In this document: positions 1 through 6,883 of the stretch, piece after piece
Numbering within the stretch: position 1 is the stretch's first letter
How the letters are laid out: each line of letters starts with the position of its first letter
Origin: an uncultured Lachnospiraceae bacterium
GTDB lineage: Bacteria; Bacillota_A; Clostridia; Lachnospirales; Lachnospiraceae
Assembly: GCA_902766415.1 (NCBI GenBank)
Contig: CACXDR010000157.1
Coordinates: forward strand, 1 to 10,485
Length of the DNA stretch: 10,485 bases
Direction of reading: 5' to 3'
Position numbers and translations under genes: made by a program
Notes under the pieces: model-generated
Seen by the model: the letters and a program-made list of their open reading frames with translations, nothing else
What the model was told of the DNA's origin: nothing
Database searches by the model: none

Positions 1-1809
1 CGAATGCTCCGGGACGCTTGAAAACAGCACCTCCCGGCTGCTGCCGGACACCCCGGCGGGAAGCCTTTCGAGAAGCCTGTCCCACGGGACCTCCGTTTCC
101 CGGCTGCTGAAATTCACCGCCGTGATCACGGCGCGGTCCCCGAGGACCCGGGCGAAGCAGTAGATATCCTCGCTCTCCGGCAGAAGGTCCTCATAGCCTC
201 CGGAGACCAGCTCCTCCGTCCCGGCGCGAAGCGCCGCGAGCCTTCGGAAGCAGTGAAGGACAGAATCCGGGTCCTGCTCCTCCGCTGCCGCGTTCCTGAA
301 GATGTGGTCTTCATGGACCGGGAGCCAGGGCGCCGCGGCGCCTGCTCCGGCCGGGCTGAAGCCCGCGTTCTCCTCCGCGCTCCACTGCATGGGCGTCCGG
401 GCATTGTCCCGGCTGAAGAAGGCGGCAAACTTAAGCGCCTCCTCCGGGGAAAAGCCCTCCCGGAGGGCGTTCTCATACTGCCAGCGGGTGGAAAGATCGT
501 TGAATTCCGCGGGATCCTTCCAGTCCGCGTCCGGCATGCCGAGCTCCTCCCCCTGGTAGACAAAGGGCGTTCCGCGGAGCGTGAAGAGGACCGCGGCCAG
601 CGCCTTCGCGCGGCGCGTGATCACCTCCTGCCGGTCCTCCGCAGCGCCGGGGCCGGCAGGGCTGCTTCCCGCAGCGGCGGAACCTGCGTTTCTTCCTTCG
701 TCAGAGCCTGCCGCATCCGGGCTGCCGGCATCGCCCGCGAAGGGCTGCTCGAAGAAATAATTCACGGAGCGCGCCCGGTCATGGTTCTCAAAATAGACGG
801 GAAGCCAGCCCTGGTCCTTCACCGCGTCCTGGCTTTTCCGGAGCGCGCGTTTCAGCTCCGTGAGACGCCACGGCTTCGGACGGCACCAGATCTCCGGCCC
901 CTCAAAGGGAAGGAGCACATGGCTGAACTCGAACAGCATGCTGAAAACGCCGTCCTGTCCTACCCAGTCCTTCAGCTCCTCCGCGGGCACGCCGTTTGCC
1001 TCCCCGACGGTGACGATATCGCGCCCGTCGAACACCTCCTTCCGGAATTCCCTCAGATGATCAAGGATCCCCGGCGTGTTTGCCGTCATGGTGTGGACGC
1101 TCACGGTGCCGTCCGGAGAATCCGGCGCACCGTCGCGGAGCACCGCCGGCTTTTTGATATAGGTGATCGCGTCGATCCGGAAGCCGCCCGCGCCGTGGTC
1201 CAGCCAGAACCGCGCGGCGTCAAACAGCGCCCGCCGCACCTCCGGCAGCTCCCAGTTCAGGTCCGGCTGCTCCTTCGCGAAGGTGTGGTAGTAGTACTGC
1301 CGCCGCTCCGGGCACCAGGTCCAGACGGAGCCCCCGAAGATGCCCCGCCAGTTGGTGGGTTCGCCGCCCTCCGGCGCCGACCCGTCCGCGGGGATCACGG
1401 TCCCTTCCTTCGGGTCCCGCCAGATATACCAGTCCGCCTTCTCGTTCGTCCGGTCCCTTTTTGACATAAGGAACCATGGGTGCCGGTCCGAGCTGTGATT
1501 GTACACAAGATCCATCAGGATGCGGATCCCGCGCTTTCCGGCTTCCGCCGCAAGACGTTCAAAATCCGCCATCGTTCCGTAGGCCGGATCGATGGCGGTG
1601 TAATCGGAGATATCGTACCCGTTGTCCACGCCGGGCGACGGGTAGACCGGCGTGAGCCACAGGGCGCCGGTCCCCAGCTTTTTAAGATAATCGAGCCGGC
1701 GGATGATGCCCTCGAGGTCCCCGGTCCCGCTGCCCGTGGTGTCCAGGAAGCTCTTCGGGTAGATCTGGTAGATAAACGTGCGCTTCCACCACGCAGTCTC
1801 TTTTCTCAT
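1..1809 (-). CDS. GH13 alpha-glucosidase (oligo-1,6-glucosidase / alpha-1,4-glucosidase family), C-terminus cut by window edge
   Basis: Cytoplasmic retaining glycoside hydrolase that should release glucose from short alpha-glucosides. 603 residues are visible without a stop. It begins WWKRTFIYQIYPKSF, typical of subfamily 31. Conserved regions: DLVYNH (100-105), QPDLN (181-185), GFRIDAI with nucleophile Asp213, VGEAN with acid/base Glu270, ENHD with transition-state Asp344. The QPDLN signature marks the oligo-1,6-glucosidase group. Ala214, right after the nucleophile, is the residue type linked in this subfamily to alpha-1,4 rather than alpha-1,6 preference (family knowledge). Residues about 357-395 are an Ala/Gly/Ser/Asp-rich insertion the family lacks. 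Family length is about 550-560, so with the insertion the end must be close to the edge. The start at 1809 has AAAGGAG four bases upstream and no signal peptide. A trehalose-6-phosphate hydrolase or dextran glucosidase is a less likely alternative. Confidence 0.93.
   Translation of the reverse strand, partial: MRKETAWWKRTFIYQIYPKSFLDTTGSGTGDLEGIIRRLDYLKKLGTGALWLTPVYPSPGVDNGYDISDYTAIDPAYGTMADFERLAAEAGKRGIRILMDLVYNHSSDRHPWFLMSKRDRTNEKADWYIWRDPKEGTVIPADGSAPEGGEPTNWRGIFGGSVWTWCPERRQYYYHTFAKEQPDLNWELPEVRRALFDAARFWLDHGAGGFRIDAITYIKKPAVLRDGAPDSPDGTVSVHTMTANTPGILDHLREFRKEVFDGRDIVTVGEANGVPAEELKDWVGQDGVFSMLFEFSHVLLPFEGPEIWCRPKPWRLTELKRALRKSQDAVKDQGWLPVYFENHDRARSVNYFFEQPFAGDAGSPDAAGSDEGRNAGSAAAGSSPAGPGAAEDRQEVITRRAKALAAVLFTLRGTPFVYQGEELGMPDADWKDPAEFNDLSTRWQYENALREGFSPEEALKFAAFFSRDNARTPMQWSAEENAGFSPAGAGAAAPWLPVHEDHIFRNAAAEEQDPDSVLHCFRRLAALRAGTEELVSGGYEDLLPESEDIYCFARVLGDRAVITAVNFSSRETEVPWDRLLERLPAGVSGSSREVLFSSVPEHS
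625..741 (-). other. Ala/Gly/Ser-rich low-complexity insertion inside the GH13 catalytic domain
   Basis: This segment codes for residues about 357-395 of the alpha-glucosidase. It lies between the Asp344 region (ENHDRARSVNYFF) and the conserved stretch LRGTPFVYQGEELGM. Its composition is almost only Ala, Gly, Ser, Pro, Asp and Glu, whereas relatives such as streptococcal DexB have a short ordered loop here. The reading frame stays open and conserved motifs resume after it, so it is an in-frame expansion and not a frameshift. Its structural role is unknown. Confidence 0.75.
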
Positions 1810-1968
1810 GCTTCTCCTTTATCAGTATCCTGCAGGAACACCCCCGCTTCTGCAGGGGACGGGAGTATTCAGGGCGGCCCCTTCGTTCCCGGCCGCAGAA
1901 CGCCTTCCGCCCCTCCCGCGTCAGCTTTTCTGCTCCGGGTCCCGGACCTCTCTCCGCCCCCTTCCGTG
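1810..1968. other. Intergenic region between the alpha/beta hydrolase and alpha-glucosidase genes
   Basis: This is the longest gap in the window. It holds the alpha-glucosidase ribosome-binding site (AAAGGAG, 1814-1820). It also has two CTGCAG hexamers about 20 bases apart that could pair with each other. A 6-bp GCGGCC/GGCCGC inverted repeat and one copy of an imperfect direct repeat lie here too. I see no convincing -35/-10 promoter and no hairpin followed by a T run, so I cannot tell whether the glucosidase is co-transcribed with the genes upstream. Confidence 0.5.
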
Positions 1969-1988
1969 TCAGCTCTGCTGTCCCGGGA
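1904..1988. repeat. Imperfect tandem direct repeat at the 3' end of the alpha/beta hydrolase gene
   Basis: Two related segments of about 40 bases lie at roughly 1904-1946 and 1952-1988, a period near 48. On the minus strand both read approximately GGGAC, then GCAGA, GCTGAC and GGGGCGGA in the same order, with small gaps and substitutions. The right copy includes the last codons and stop of the hydrolase; the left copy lies in the gap after it. It looks like an old local duplication. The alignment was made by eye. Confidence 0.5.
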
Positions 1989-2832
1989 CGCTTCGCTCCT
2001 TATACACGACTTCTCCCCTGATCACCTTCAGGAGCTCCGACGCGAACCGGTCCGGATGATCCGATATCATCATGTGGGTGCTCGCGGGGAAAATGACGGA
2101 GCGGTACGGCGCGCGGACGTGCTCCCTGTACCACACGGCAAGGGCCGGGGAGAAGAGGGAGCCGGGATCCGCGTAAAAATAGTTCACCGGCACGGTGATC
2201 TTTTCCACGTCCTTCCTTAAGTCCGCTTCCTTCATGGACTGGGACAGGGACTTCAGGATCTCCACGCTGCAGCCGTTGAGCTCTTTCATAAGCGCCCGCC
2301 GGATCAGCGGCTCCGGGACCTTTTCAAGCTTCGGGATGGTGTTAAAGACGAAGCTCCGGTAAATATCGTAGAAATCCTTGCCCGCGTCCTGCGCCATGGT
2401 CTCCCTGGTATAGCTCCCCCGGTTCAGCCCGAGCTGCCAGCGGTCGTCATTCATCTGCTTCGGGGACATGTCGCAGAGCACCGCCTGGCAGAGCCTGCCG
2501 CAGCCGTACTCCGCCATATACCGCATGCTGACCGCGGCACCCATGGACCACCCGGCCAGCGTGATGTCCTTAAGGTCCAGCGTCCGGATGAGACGGTTCA
2601 GGTCATACGCCAGCGTGTCAAGCGTCACCGCCGTGTTCCGTATGTCCCGGCTCTTTCCGTGCCCCCGGTGGTCATAGGTCACGCAGCGGACCGTTTTCCT
2701 GAGCTTTTTCACGACCGGGTCGTACACCTCGTGGCTGCTGCTCCATCCGTGGAGCATGACCACCGTCTTCTCTCCCTTCTCCGTGTCCTCATAGTAAAGC
2801 TGGTCGCCGTTCCCGAGTGTCAGATAACTCAT
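1969..2832 (-). CDS. Alpha/beta hydrolase-fold protein
   Basis: A 287-residue serine hydrolase of the alpha/beta superfamily with no signal peptide, so cytoplasmic. Visible landmarks: the oxyanion-hole strand VVMLHGW (24-30), the conserved DHRGHGKS (54-61), the nucleophile elbow GWSMG with Ser96, a likely acid Asp222 in the YAD segment, and the catalytic His253 in STHMM. Residues about 125-205 form a variable lid. The pattern fits haloperoxidase-like esterases and proline-iminopeptidase-like enzymes; the substrate cannot be read from sequence. Its ATG shares four bases with the stop of the lipoprotein gene (ATGA), and GGAGGGA lies eight bases upstream inside that gene, so translation is probably coupled. 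This implies a related job, possibly handling a compound or ester at the membrane, which is inference. Confidence 0.9.
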   Translation of the reverse strand: MSYLTLGNGDQLYYEDTEKGEKTVVMLHGWSSSHEVYDPVVKKLRKTVRCVTYDHRGHGKSRDIRNTAVTLDTLAYDLNRLIRTLDLKDITLAGWSMGAAVSMRYMAEYGCGRLCQAVLCDMSPKQMNDDRWQLGLNRGSYTRETMAQDAGKDFYDIYRSFVFNTIPKLEKVPEPLIRRALMKELNGCSVEILKSLSQSMKEADLRKDVEKITVPVNYFYADPGSLFSPALAVWYREHVRAPYRSVIFPASTHMMISDHPDRFASELLKVIRGEVVYKERSVPGQQS

Positions 2833-5306
2833 TTACCGCTTCCCTCCATGATCGTCTCAACGGGCAGGCCTCCTTTGGCAGGAAGCGTCACGTTCATCAC
2901 CTTGATCCGCTGCCACGTCATTTTATCGGCCGCGTAGGCCTCTCTCCATCCAATATCCTCCTCCGGCGCGCGGGACGCCTCCGCGGTGATGATCCACGCC
3001 GAATCCCCGGCGATCTCAGCTGTCTGCAGGATCTTCGCGTTCTTCTCCGCGTGTCCCATGGATCCGGATTCCGGGATGAAGCCCTCCTCCAGCAGGATGG
3101 CGCTGTAGGGGCTGTCCTGATAGATCAGGTCTCCCCAGGAGAACTCGGACAGGAAGACCTCCCCGTCGGGATCATGCGCCGAAAGGAGCAGCTCATCCGC
3201 CCCGTTCAGGAAGAAGCGCGGCGTTTCCCCGTGCTCGTCGATATTGAAGCTCTGGTCCTCCAGCGGCACCGTCTCAAGGCTGTCCGCCTTCCGGGACGTC
3301 ATCCGCACCACATCGTACAGATTGAGGAAATGCCCGGTGCCGGCGAACCAGCCGATGCCAAGCCAGATCTTTCCGTCCTCCGTATATGTCTGGACGATGT
3401 CGGGGGCGCAGTATTCCCTTTCCTCATCCGACGGCAGAAAGCCCAGGCGGACGATGTCGCCGGTGTCGGAGCAGAGCTGCAGCACCTCATACTTCCCCAT
3501 CTCCGGGCAGGTGACCACGATCAGGTCCTCGCCGGAAAAGCCGCTGTGGACGATGTACTCCCCGTCCTGCGGTTCATAGGAGGCGACAGGATACTCCCCG
3601 TCCCCGTAGATCTGGCAGGAGCCTTTCCCGTCCCTGTACTCCGTCGCCGCAAGGAGAAGGTTTTTCTCCGAAACACCGCTGACCGACACGAAGCTTTCCC
3701 TGGTAAATGCCCTGAGCCCGCTGCCGTCAGGCCAGCAGGAATGCAGGTTCTGCACGGTGTAGTTCCCGTCAGAAGGAACCTGCTCCGCGGACCAGATGCG
3801 CCCGCCCTGGTACCAGAGAGGGCCGTACCCGTTGTCAGTAAACGCGGTGCCGGTCTCCCCGGTGCGCAGGTCGTAATAGCAGACACTGGCGCCCTGCCCG
3901 AGCTCCGGCATACTGAGGAACGATCCCCAGAGCGCGGTCCGGCCCTTCAGTCCCTCCCGCACGTCGCGGAAGAAGACAAGGTCTCCGACCCTCAGGAAAT
4001 GGCCGCCGTTGTTTTCGATATCGTCCGCGGCAAGGAACTGCGGGACCACGCTCCGGGTGCCCTCCTGCGTCTTCACGCTCAGCTCATGGCGGATCGCTTT
4101 GATATCGTCCGGCTCCGCAAGGGCCGTAAGCGGGACGTCAGACACGTCTGCCCGCTCGAATACGGTATCCTGTTCCGCGGAAAAGATGCTGTCCGCGGAG
4201 GTCCCGCCGGCCGCGTCCCCCTTGAAGGTCAGCGTGTTCCGGTCCTTCAGGATGAGATCATGCGAGAAGTCCACGGGCATATCCCCCGTCCCGAGCGCTG
4301 TGCAGCACGCAAGGATGGTCCCGGCCGCCTCCGCTCCCTGCGGGGTCCCGTCCGGGGCTTCGGTAAAGAGGAAAGCGCCGTCTCCGAGCTCGACCTCCGC
4401 GCCGGGAGCCTTCCGGTAGATCCGGACAGCGCCGCGCGGCTTTCCCTCCGTGTTCTTTATTCTGGAAATCTCAAGGAAGAACGGCGTATCCGCGCCCTTC
4501 TCCTTCCAGAGGCCGTAAAGCGCCTCCGGGATCTCTCCGCCCCATTCCTGCGGCAGGGCCGGGGAATAGAGGCCGGGGACCTCTTCGCTGTCCTCAGCGT
4601 CCTTCTCCTCATAGCGGCGGAACTCCATCCGCTCCTTCCTGCCCTCAAGCGGCTCCGGGGCGCCGTCCGTGCCGGTGAAGACGATCCCGTCCGCGGTGAG
4701 CGCGATGCTCCCCTCTGCCGGGGCGCTCCAGTATTTCCCGTTGTTCGACATGACGGAGAAGGTAAGGACGCCGATGTCCGCGCTGTCCTGATCCGTGCTC
4801 TGCAGCGCGCCGGCCTCCTTCGGGACGATTTCCATGGCCCAGAAGGAATAGGGCTCGGGGAAGCCGTCCTCCCCGCTTTCCATGGCCGTTCCGCCCTTCG
4901 CGAAAAGGTTGCCGTAAACGTCCATAAGCTCAAGCACGTAGGTGCCGTCCTCCGCGCCCTCGCAGAGGTATTTCCCGGCGAGCCGTTCCGCCAGTGAGGG
5001 CGCGCTCCCGCCGGCGCCGGAATTCCCCGCGGCACTCTCCGTGCCGTTCCCGGCGGCTTCCTTTACAGCGCCGCTGCCTGCACCCGCGGTTTCCTCCGCC
5101 TTGCCGGCAGCATCGCCCGCCGCGCCCTTCGGATCCTCTGCCTCAGCGGCAGCGCCCTTCCCGGCATCCTCTGCCGCTGCCGGGAACGTCTTTCCCGCGC
5201 TACCCGCATTGCCTGTACTGCCGGATCCCTTCGCGCCGCACGCGCCGAGCACCAGAGCGGCGGAGACCATCGCCGCCGCGAAAGCCATAAGACGCTTCTT
5301 TCTCAT
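2829..5306 (-). CDS. Large lipoprotein of unknown function with Ala/Gly linker and propeller-like C-terminal half
   Basis: An 825-residue predicted lipoprotein. The N-terminus has a lysine/arginine-rich start (MRKKR), a hydrophobic stretch and the lipobox LGAC, with Cys23 as lipidation site, so it should sit on the outer face of the membrane. Residues 24 to about 105 form a low-complexity Ala/Gly/Ser/Glu linker. Two modules follow, about 107-235 and 263-390. Each opens with an L-x-G-x-Y/W motif and is rich in short beta strands, resembling small barrel domains. The rest, about 425-825, has repeated strand-turn patterns of the sort seen in beta-propellers (for example YYDLRTGETG, YRDGKGSCQIYGDGEY). 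No catalytic motif is recognised. An upstream ATG at 5366 is in frame but poor: it lacks a good ribosome-binding site and would bury the signal peptide. A sensor or binding role is possible but unproven. Confidence 0.85.
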   Translation of the reverse strand: MRKKRLMAFAAAMVSAALVLGACGAKGSGSTGNAGSAGKTFPAAAEDAGKGAAAEAEDPKGAAGDAAGKAEETAGAGSGAVKEAAGNGTESAAGNSGAGGSAPSLAERLAGKYLCEGAEDGTYVLELMDVYGNLFAKGGTAMESGEDGFPEPYSFWAMEIVPKEAGALQSTDQDSADIGVLTFSVMSNNGKYWSAPAEGSIALTADGIVFTGTDGAPEPLEGRKERMEFRRYEEKDAEDSEEVPGLYSPALPQEWGGEIPEALYGLWKEKGADTPFFLEISRIKNTEGKPRGAVRIYRKAPGAEVELGDGAFLFTEAPDGTPQGAEAAGTILACCTALGTGDMPVDFSHDLILKDRNTLTFKGDAAGGTSADSIFSAEQDTVFERADVSDVPLTALAEPDDIKAIRHELSVKTQEGTRSVVPQFLAADDIENNGGHFLRVGDLVFFRDVREGLKGRTALWGSFLSMPELGQGASVCYYDLRTGETGTAFTDNGYGPLWYQGGRIWSAEQVPSDGNYTVQNLHSCWPDGSGLRAFTRESFVSVSGVSEKNLLLAATEYRDGKGSCQIYGDGEYPVASYEPQDGEYIVHSGFSGEDLIVVTCPEMGKYEVLQLCSDTGDIVRLGFLPSDEEREYCAPDIVQTYTEDGKIWLGIGWFAGTGHFLNLYDVVRMTSRKADSLETVPLEDQSFNIDEHGETPRFFLNGADELLLSAHDPDGEVFLSEFSWGDLIYQDSPYSAILLEEGFIPESGSMGHAEKNAKILQTAEIAGDSAWIITAEASRAPEEDIGWREAYAADKMTWQRIKVMNVTLPAKGGLPVETIMEGSGK

Positions 5307-5315
5307 CTCCCTCTT

Positions 5316-5323
5316 CCTCCCTT
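5316..5323 (-). promoter_or_regulatory. Ribosome-binding site that fixes the lipoprotein start
   Basis: AAGGGAGG lies nine bases before the ATG at 5306. The in-frame upstream ATG at 5366 has only a weak GGCAGGA. This, together with the position of the signal peptide, decides the start in favour of 5306. Confidence 0.8.
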
Positions 5324-5330
5324 TCAAGCT

Positions 5331-5348
5331 CCCGGACGCCCTTCCGGG
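5331..5348 (-). other. GC hairpin in the leader of the lipoprotein gene
   Basis: On the minus strand CCCGGA pairs perfectly with TCCGGG around a six-base loop. A further AAG/CTT pairing is possible after a two-base bulge. It ends about seven bases before the ribosome-binding site and is not followed by a T run, so it is not a terminator. It could slow translation initiation or mark an mRNA processing point. In DNA this GC-rich, chance remains possible. Confidence 0.4.
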
Positions 5349-5379
5349 CTTCACACTGAGTTTCATGTCCTGCCGGTTG

Positions 5380-6261
5380 TTATGCCATGCTCCTGAACAG
5401 GAGCATGTTGTCCTCGAAGAACGATTCGACGCGTCCCTCGTCCTTCAGCCAGGTAAGATAGGACCGGACGGTGCTTCCGACCAGCGCGTGCTGCTCGAAG
5501 TTCATGACGAGGCCGTAATGGCCGAACAGCTCCTTCAGGATCTTCTCGAAGGAGGCAGGCGCCGCGCAGATGTCCGTGATCACGCCGGCGATCTCGTGTA
5601 CCTTTTCGATGTTCCTCCTCGCGAGCGGCGCGATATCCTCCGTCTGCTCCGCATGCGAAGGAATGAAGAGCGCGGCCTTCATCTTTTCCACCTCTTCAAG
5701 CGTCGCAAGATACGCCCCGACGTCGGCGATGAAGCCGACCCCGTACTTCTCAAGCGTCGCCTCCGAGGAAAGGCAGTCCGCGAGATAGACGACATCGTCC
5801 GCGGTGCGGAAGCCGGTCATGTCAAAGGAGTGGCCCGGCAGCGGGACCGCCTTCATGCCCTCCGGCAGGCAGGCGTCCGTCAGCGGGAAAACCTCGCACC
5901 CCTGCGCCATCAGGAATTTGTGCCGCAGCTCCTTCGGCGGGCAGCCGCCGTAAAGGTACGAGGGCTCGAGGACCGGATGCTCCGTGAAGTCGCGTTCGAT
6001 CCCGGGCGCGTACACCCTGCAGCCGGTATTCCGCTGGAGATGCAGGTTCCCGCCGATGTGGTCGGCGTGCGAGTGCGTGTTGTAGATGGCCTTCAGGGTC
6101 CATCCGTAGAGATCCAGGATGCGTTTCACCTTTTTCCCGGCGTCCTTGTCGTTCCCGCTGTCGATCAGGCAGACCTCGCTGCCCCCGGTCCTTACAAGGC
6201 CGATCTTCGCCGGGCTCTCGATATAGAAACAGTTTTCCGATACCTGGACAAGCTCATACAT
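5380..6261 (-). CDS. Metallo-beta-lactamase-fold hydrolase
   Basis: A 293-residue cytoplasmic metallohydrolase. It has the full set of family metal ligands: THSHADH (His63, His65, Asp67, His68), His144 in PLPGHS, Asp162 in YLADC, and His203 in PSHAE. The order and spacing fit the glyoxalase II/RNase Z-like superfamily, which binds two metal ions and hydrolyses esters, thioesters, lactams or phosphodiesters. The C-terminal 60 or so residues (HALVGSTVRSYLTWLKDEGRVE) resemble a winged helix, an arrangement seen in several stand-alone family members of unknown substrate. The start has AAGGGAGG nine bases upstream. It follows the acetyltransferase gene by 64 bases and precedes the lipoprotein by 73, so an operon with both is plausible. 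The substrate is unknown. Confidence 0.92.
   Translation of the reverse strand: MYELVQVSENCFYIESPAKIGLVRTGGSEVCLIDSGNDKDAGKKVKRILDLYGWTLKAIYNTHSHADHIGGNLHLQRNTGCRVYAPGIERDFTEHPVLEPSYLYGGCPPKELRHKFLMAQGCEVFPLTDACLPEGMKAVPLPGHSFDMTGFRTADDVVYLADCLSSEATLEKYGVGFIADVGAYLATLEEVEKMKAALFIPSHAEQTEDIAPLARRNIEKVHEIAGVITDICAAPASFEKILKELFGHYGLVMNFEQHALVGSTVRSYLTWLKDEGRVESFFEDNMLLFRSMA
5386..5407. repeat. Perfect 22-base inverted repeat at the 3' end of the metallohydrolase gene
   Basis: CATGCTCCTG and its exact reverse complement CAGGAGCATG are separated by only two bases (AA on the plus strand). It codes for residues NMLLFRSM, ending two codons before the stop. As RNA it would fold into a 8-10 bp stem with a tiny loop. 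As DNA it is a symmetric site about 80-100 bases upstream of the lipoprotein start. No T run follows it. Confidence 0.7.
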
Positions 6262-6319
6262 GGCAGTTTTCCTCCCTTAAAGAGATCCGTCCCTGAATGA
6301 CAGGCGCCGCGTCCTGCGC

Positions 6320-6335
6320 GGACCGTCACCGGTCC
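6320..6335 (-). other. Small hairpin over the stop codon of the acetyltransferase gene
   Basis: On the minus strand GGACCG and CGGTCC form a perfect 6-bp stem around the loop GTGA, a GNRA-type tetraloop that contains the TGA stop codon. No T run follows, so it would be a poor terminator. It may protect the 3' end of the mRNA or be chance in GC-rich DNA. Confidence 0.35.
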
Positions 6336-6862
6336 TCCGGATCAAGACTGTACTCAAACATGCTGAAGGGGATCTCCCCTACAGGGGGATAGGCAAGGCG
6401 CGTCTCTCCGCAGTAAACAAAACCGGTCTTTTCATAAAGCCTCCGGCCGGGCCGGTTCCACGGCAGCGTGTCGAGACGCACTGCCCGGACGCCATCCTCA
6501 CGGCACACATCGATGACGTGCCGGAGGAGCCTTTCCCCGATCCCCCGGTTATGAAGCTCCGGGCGGACCGCCAGGAGATGGATCACGGAGACTTCTCTGC
6601 CGGACGCTTCGACGTTCCACCGCACACGTTCATACCCTTCGCCCTGCCGGTGGTTGCAGATGACAGCGGCAGCCACGGTCCCGCCCTTCCGGGCGATGAA
6701 CATGGTCCCCGCCTCCACCGCGGAGCGGATGTCGCTCATGACAGGATAGACGCCCTTTTCCCATGTGGGACGGTATTCCGACCCGCGCATGCGGACGATC
6801 AGGTCCTCGTAAAGTGCGAGGATCTCCTGCTCTTCCCCGCGCTCCGCTTTCCTTATTTCCAT
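6326..6862 (-). CDS. GNAT-family N-acetyltransferase
   Basis: A 178-residue cytoplasmic acyltransferase that should move an acetyl group from acetyl-CoA to an amine. The core acetyl-CoA site is clear: strand VIHLLAV (93-99), then RPELHNRGIGERLL (100-113), with RGIG as the pyrophosphate-binding turn. His104 stands where Gln or Arg is usual. Motif B follows as NRPGRRLYEKTGF (136-148), including the family tyrosine. The acceptor cannot be deduced. The start at 6862 was chosen because it follows GGGGGG at eight bases and lies just downstream of an extended -10 promoter. The in-frame ATG at 6883 would fall at or before the transcription start. It follows the dehydratase gene by 55 bases but probably has its own promoter. 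Confidence 0.9.
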   Translation of the reverse strand: MEIRKAERGEEQEILALYEDLIVRMRGSEYRPTWEKGVYPVMSDIRSAVEAGTMFIARKGGTVAAAVICNHRQGEGYERVRWNVEASGREVSVIHLLAVRPELHNRGIGERLLRHVIDVCREDGVRAVRLDTLPWNRPGRRLYEKTGFVYCGETRLAYPPVGEIPFSMFEYSLDPEDR

Positions 6863-6883
6863 TTCCGCGACCCCCCGATACAT

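Noticed and set aside
253..1464. Plus-strand open frame of 403 codons opposite the GH13 gene
   Set aside because: The minus strand carries all GH13 catalytic motifs across the same bases; the plus-strand product has none.
1826..1858. Two CTGCAG hexamers upstream of the glucosidase as a sugar-repressor operator
   Set aside because: They do not match the AT-flanked, CG-centred palindromes of LacI-type operators, and no promoter is visible next to them.
2817..4997. Long plus-strand open frame of 726 codons opposite the lipoprotein gene
   Set aside because: Its product is Arg/Leu/Pro-rich with no recognisable domain, while the minus strand has a signal peptide, lipobox, ribosome-binding site and coupling to the next gene. 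Long antisense frames are expected in GC-rich genes.
5307..5366. Upstream start for the lipoprotein at 5366
   Set aside because: It lacks a good ribosome-binding site and would put 20 charged residues before the signal peptide; AAGGGAGG before 5306 is better.
4942..6300. Plus-strand open frame of 452 codons spanning two minus-strand genes
   Set aside because: It covers the metallohydrolase and the lipoprotein N-terminus in antisense, and its product is repetitive Ala/Pro-rich and arginine-rich sequence without motifs.
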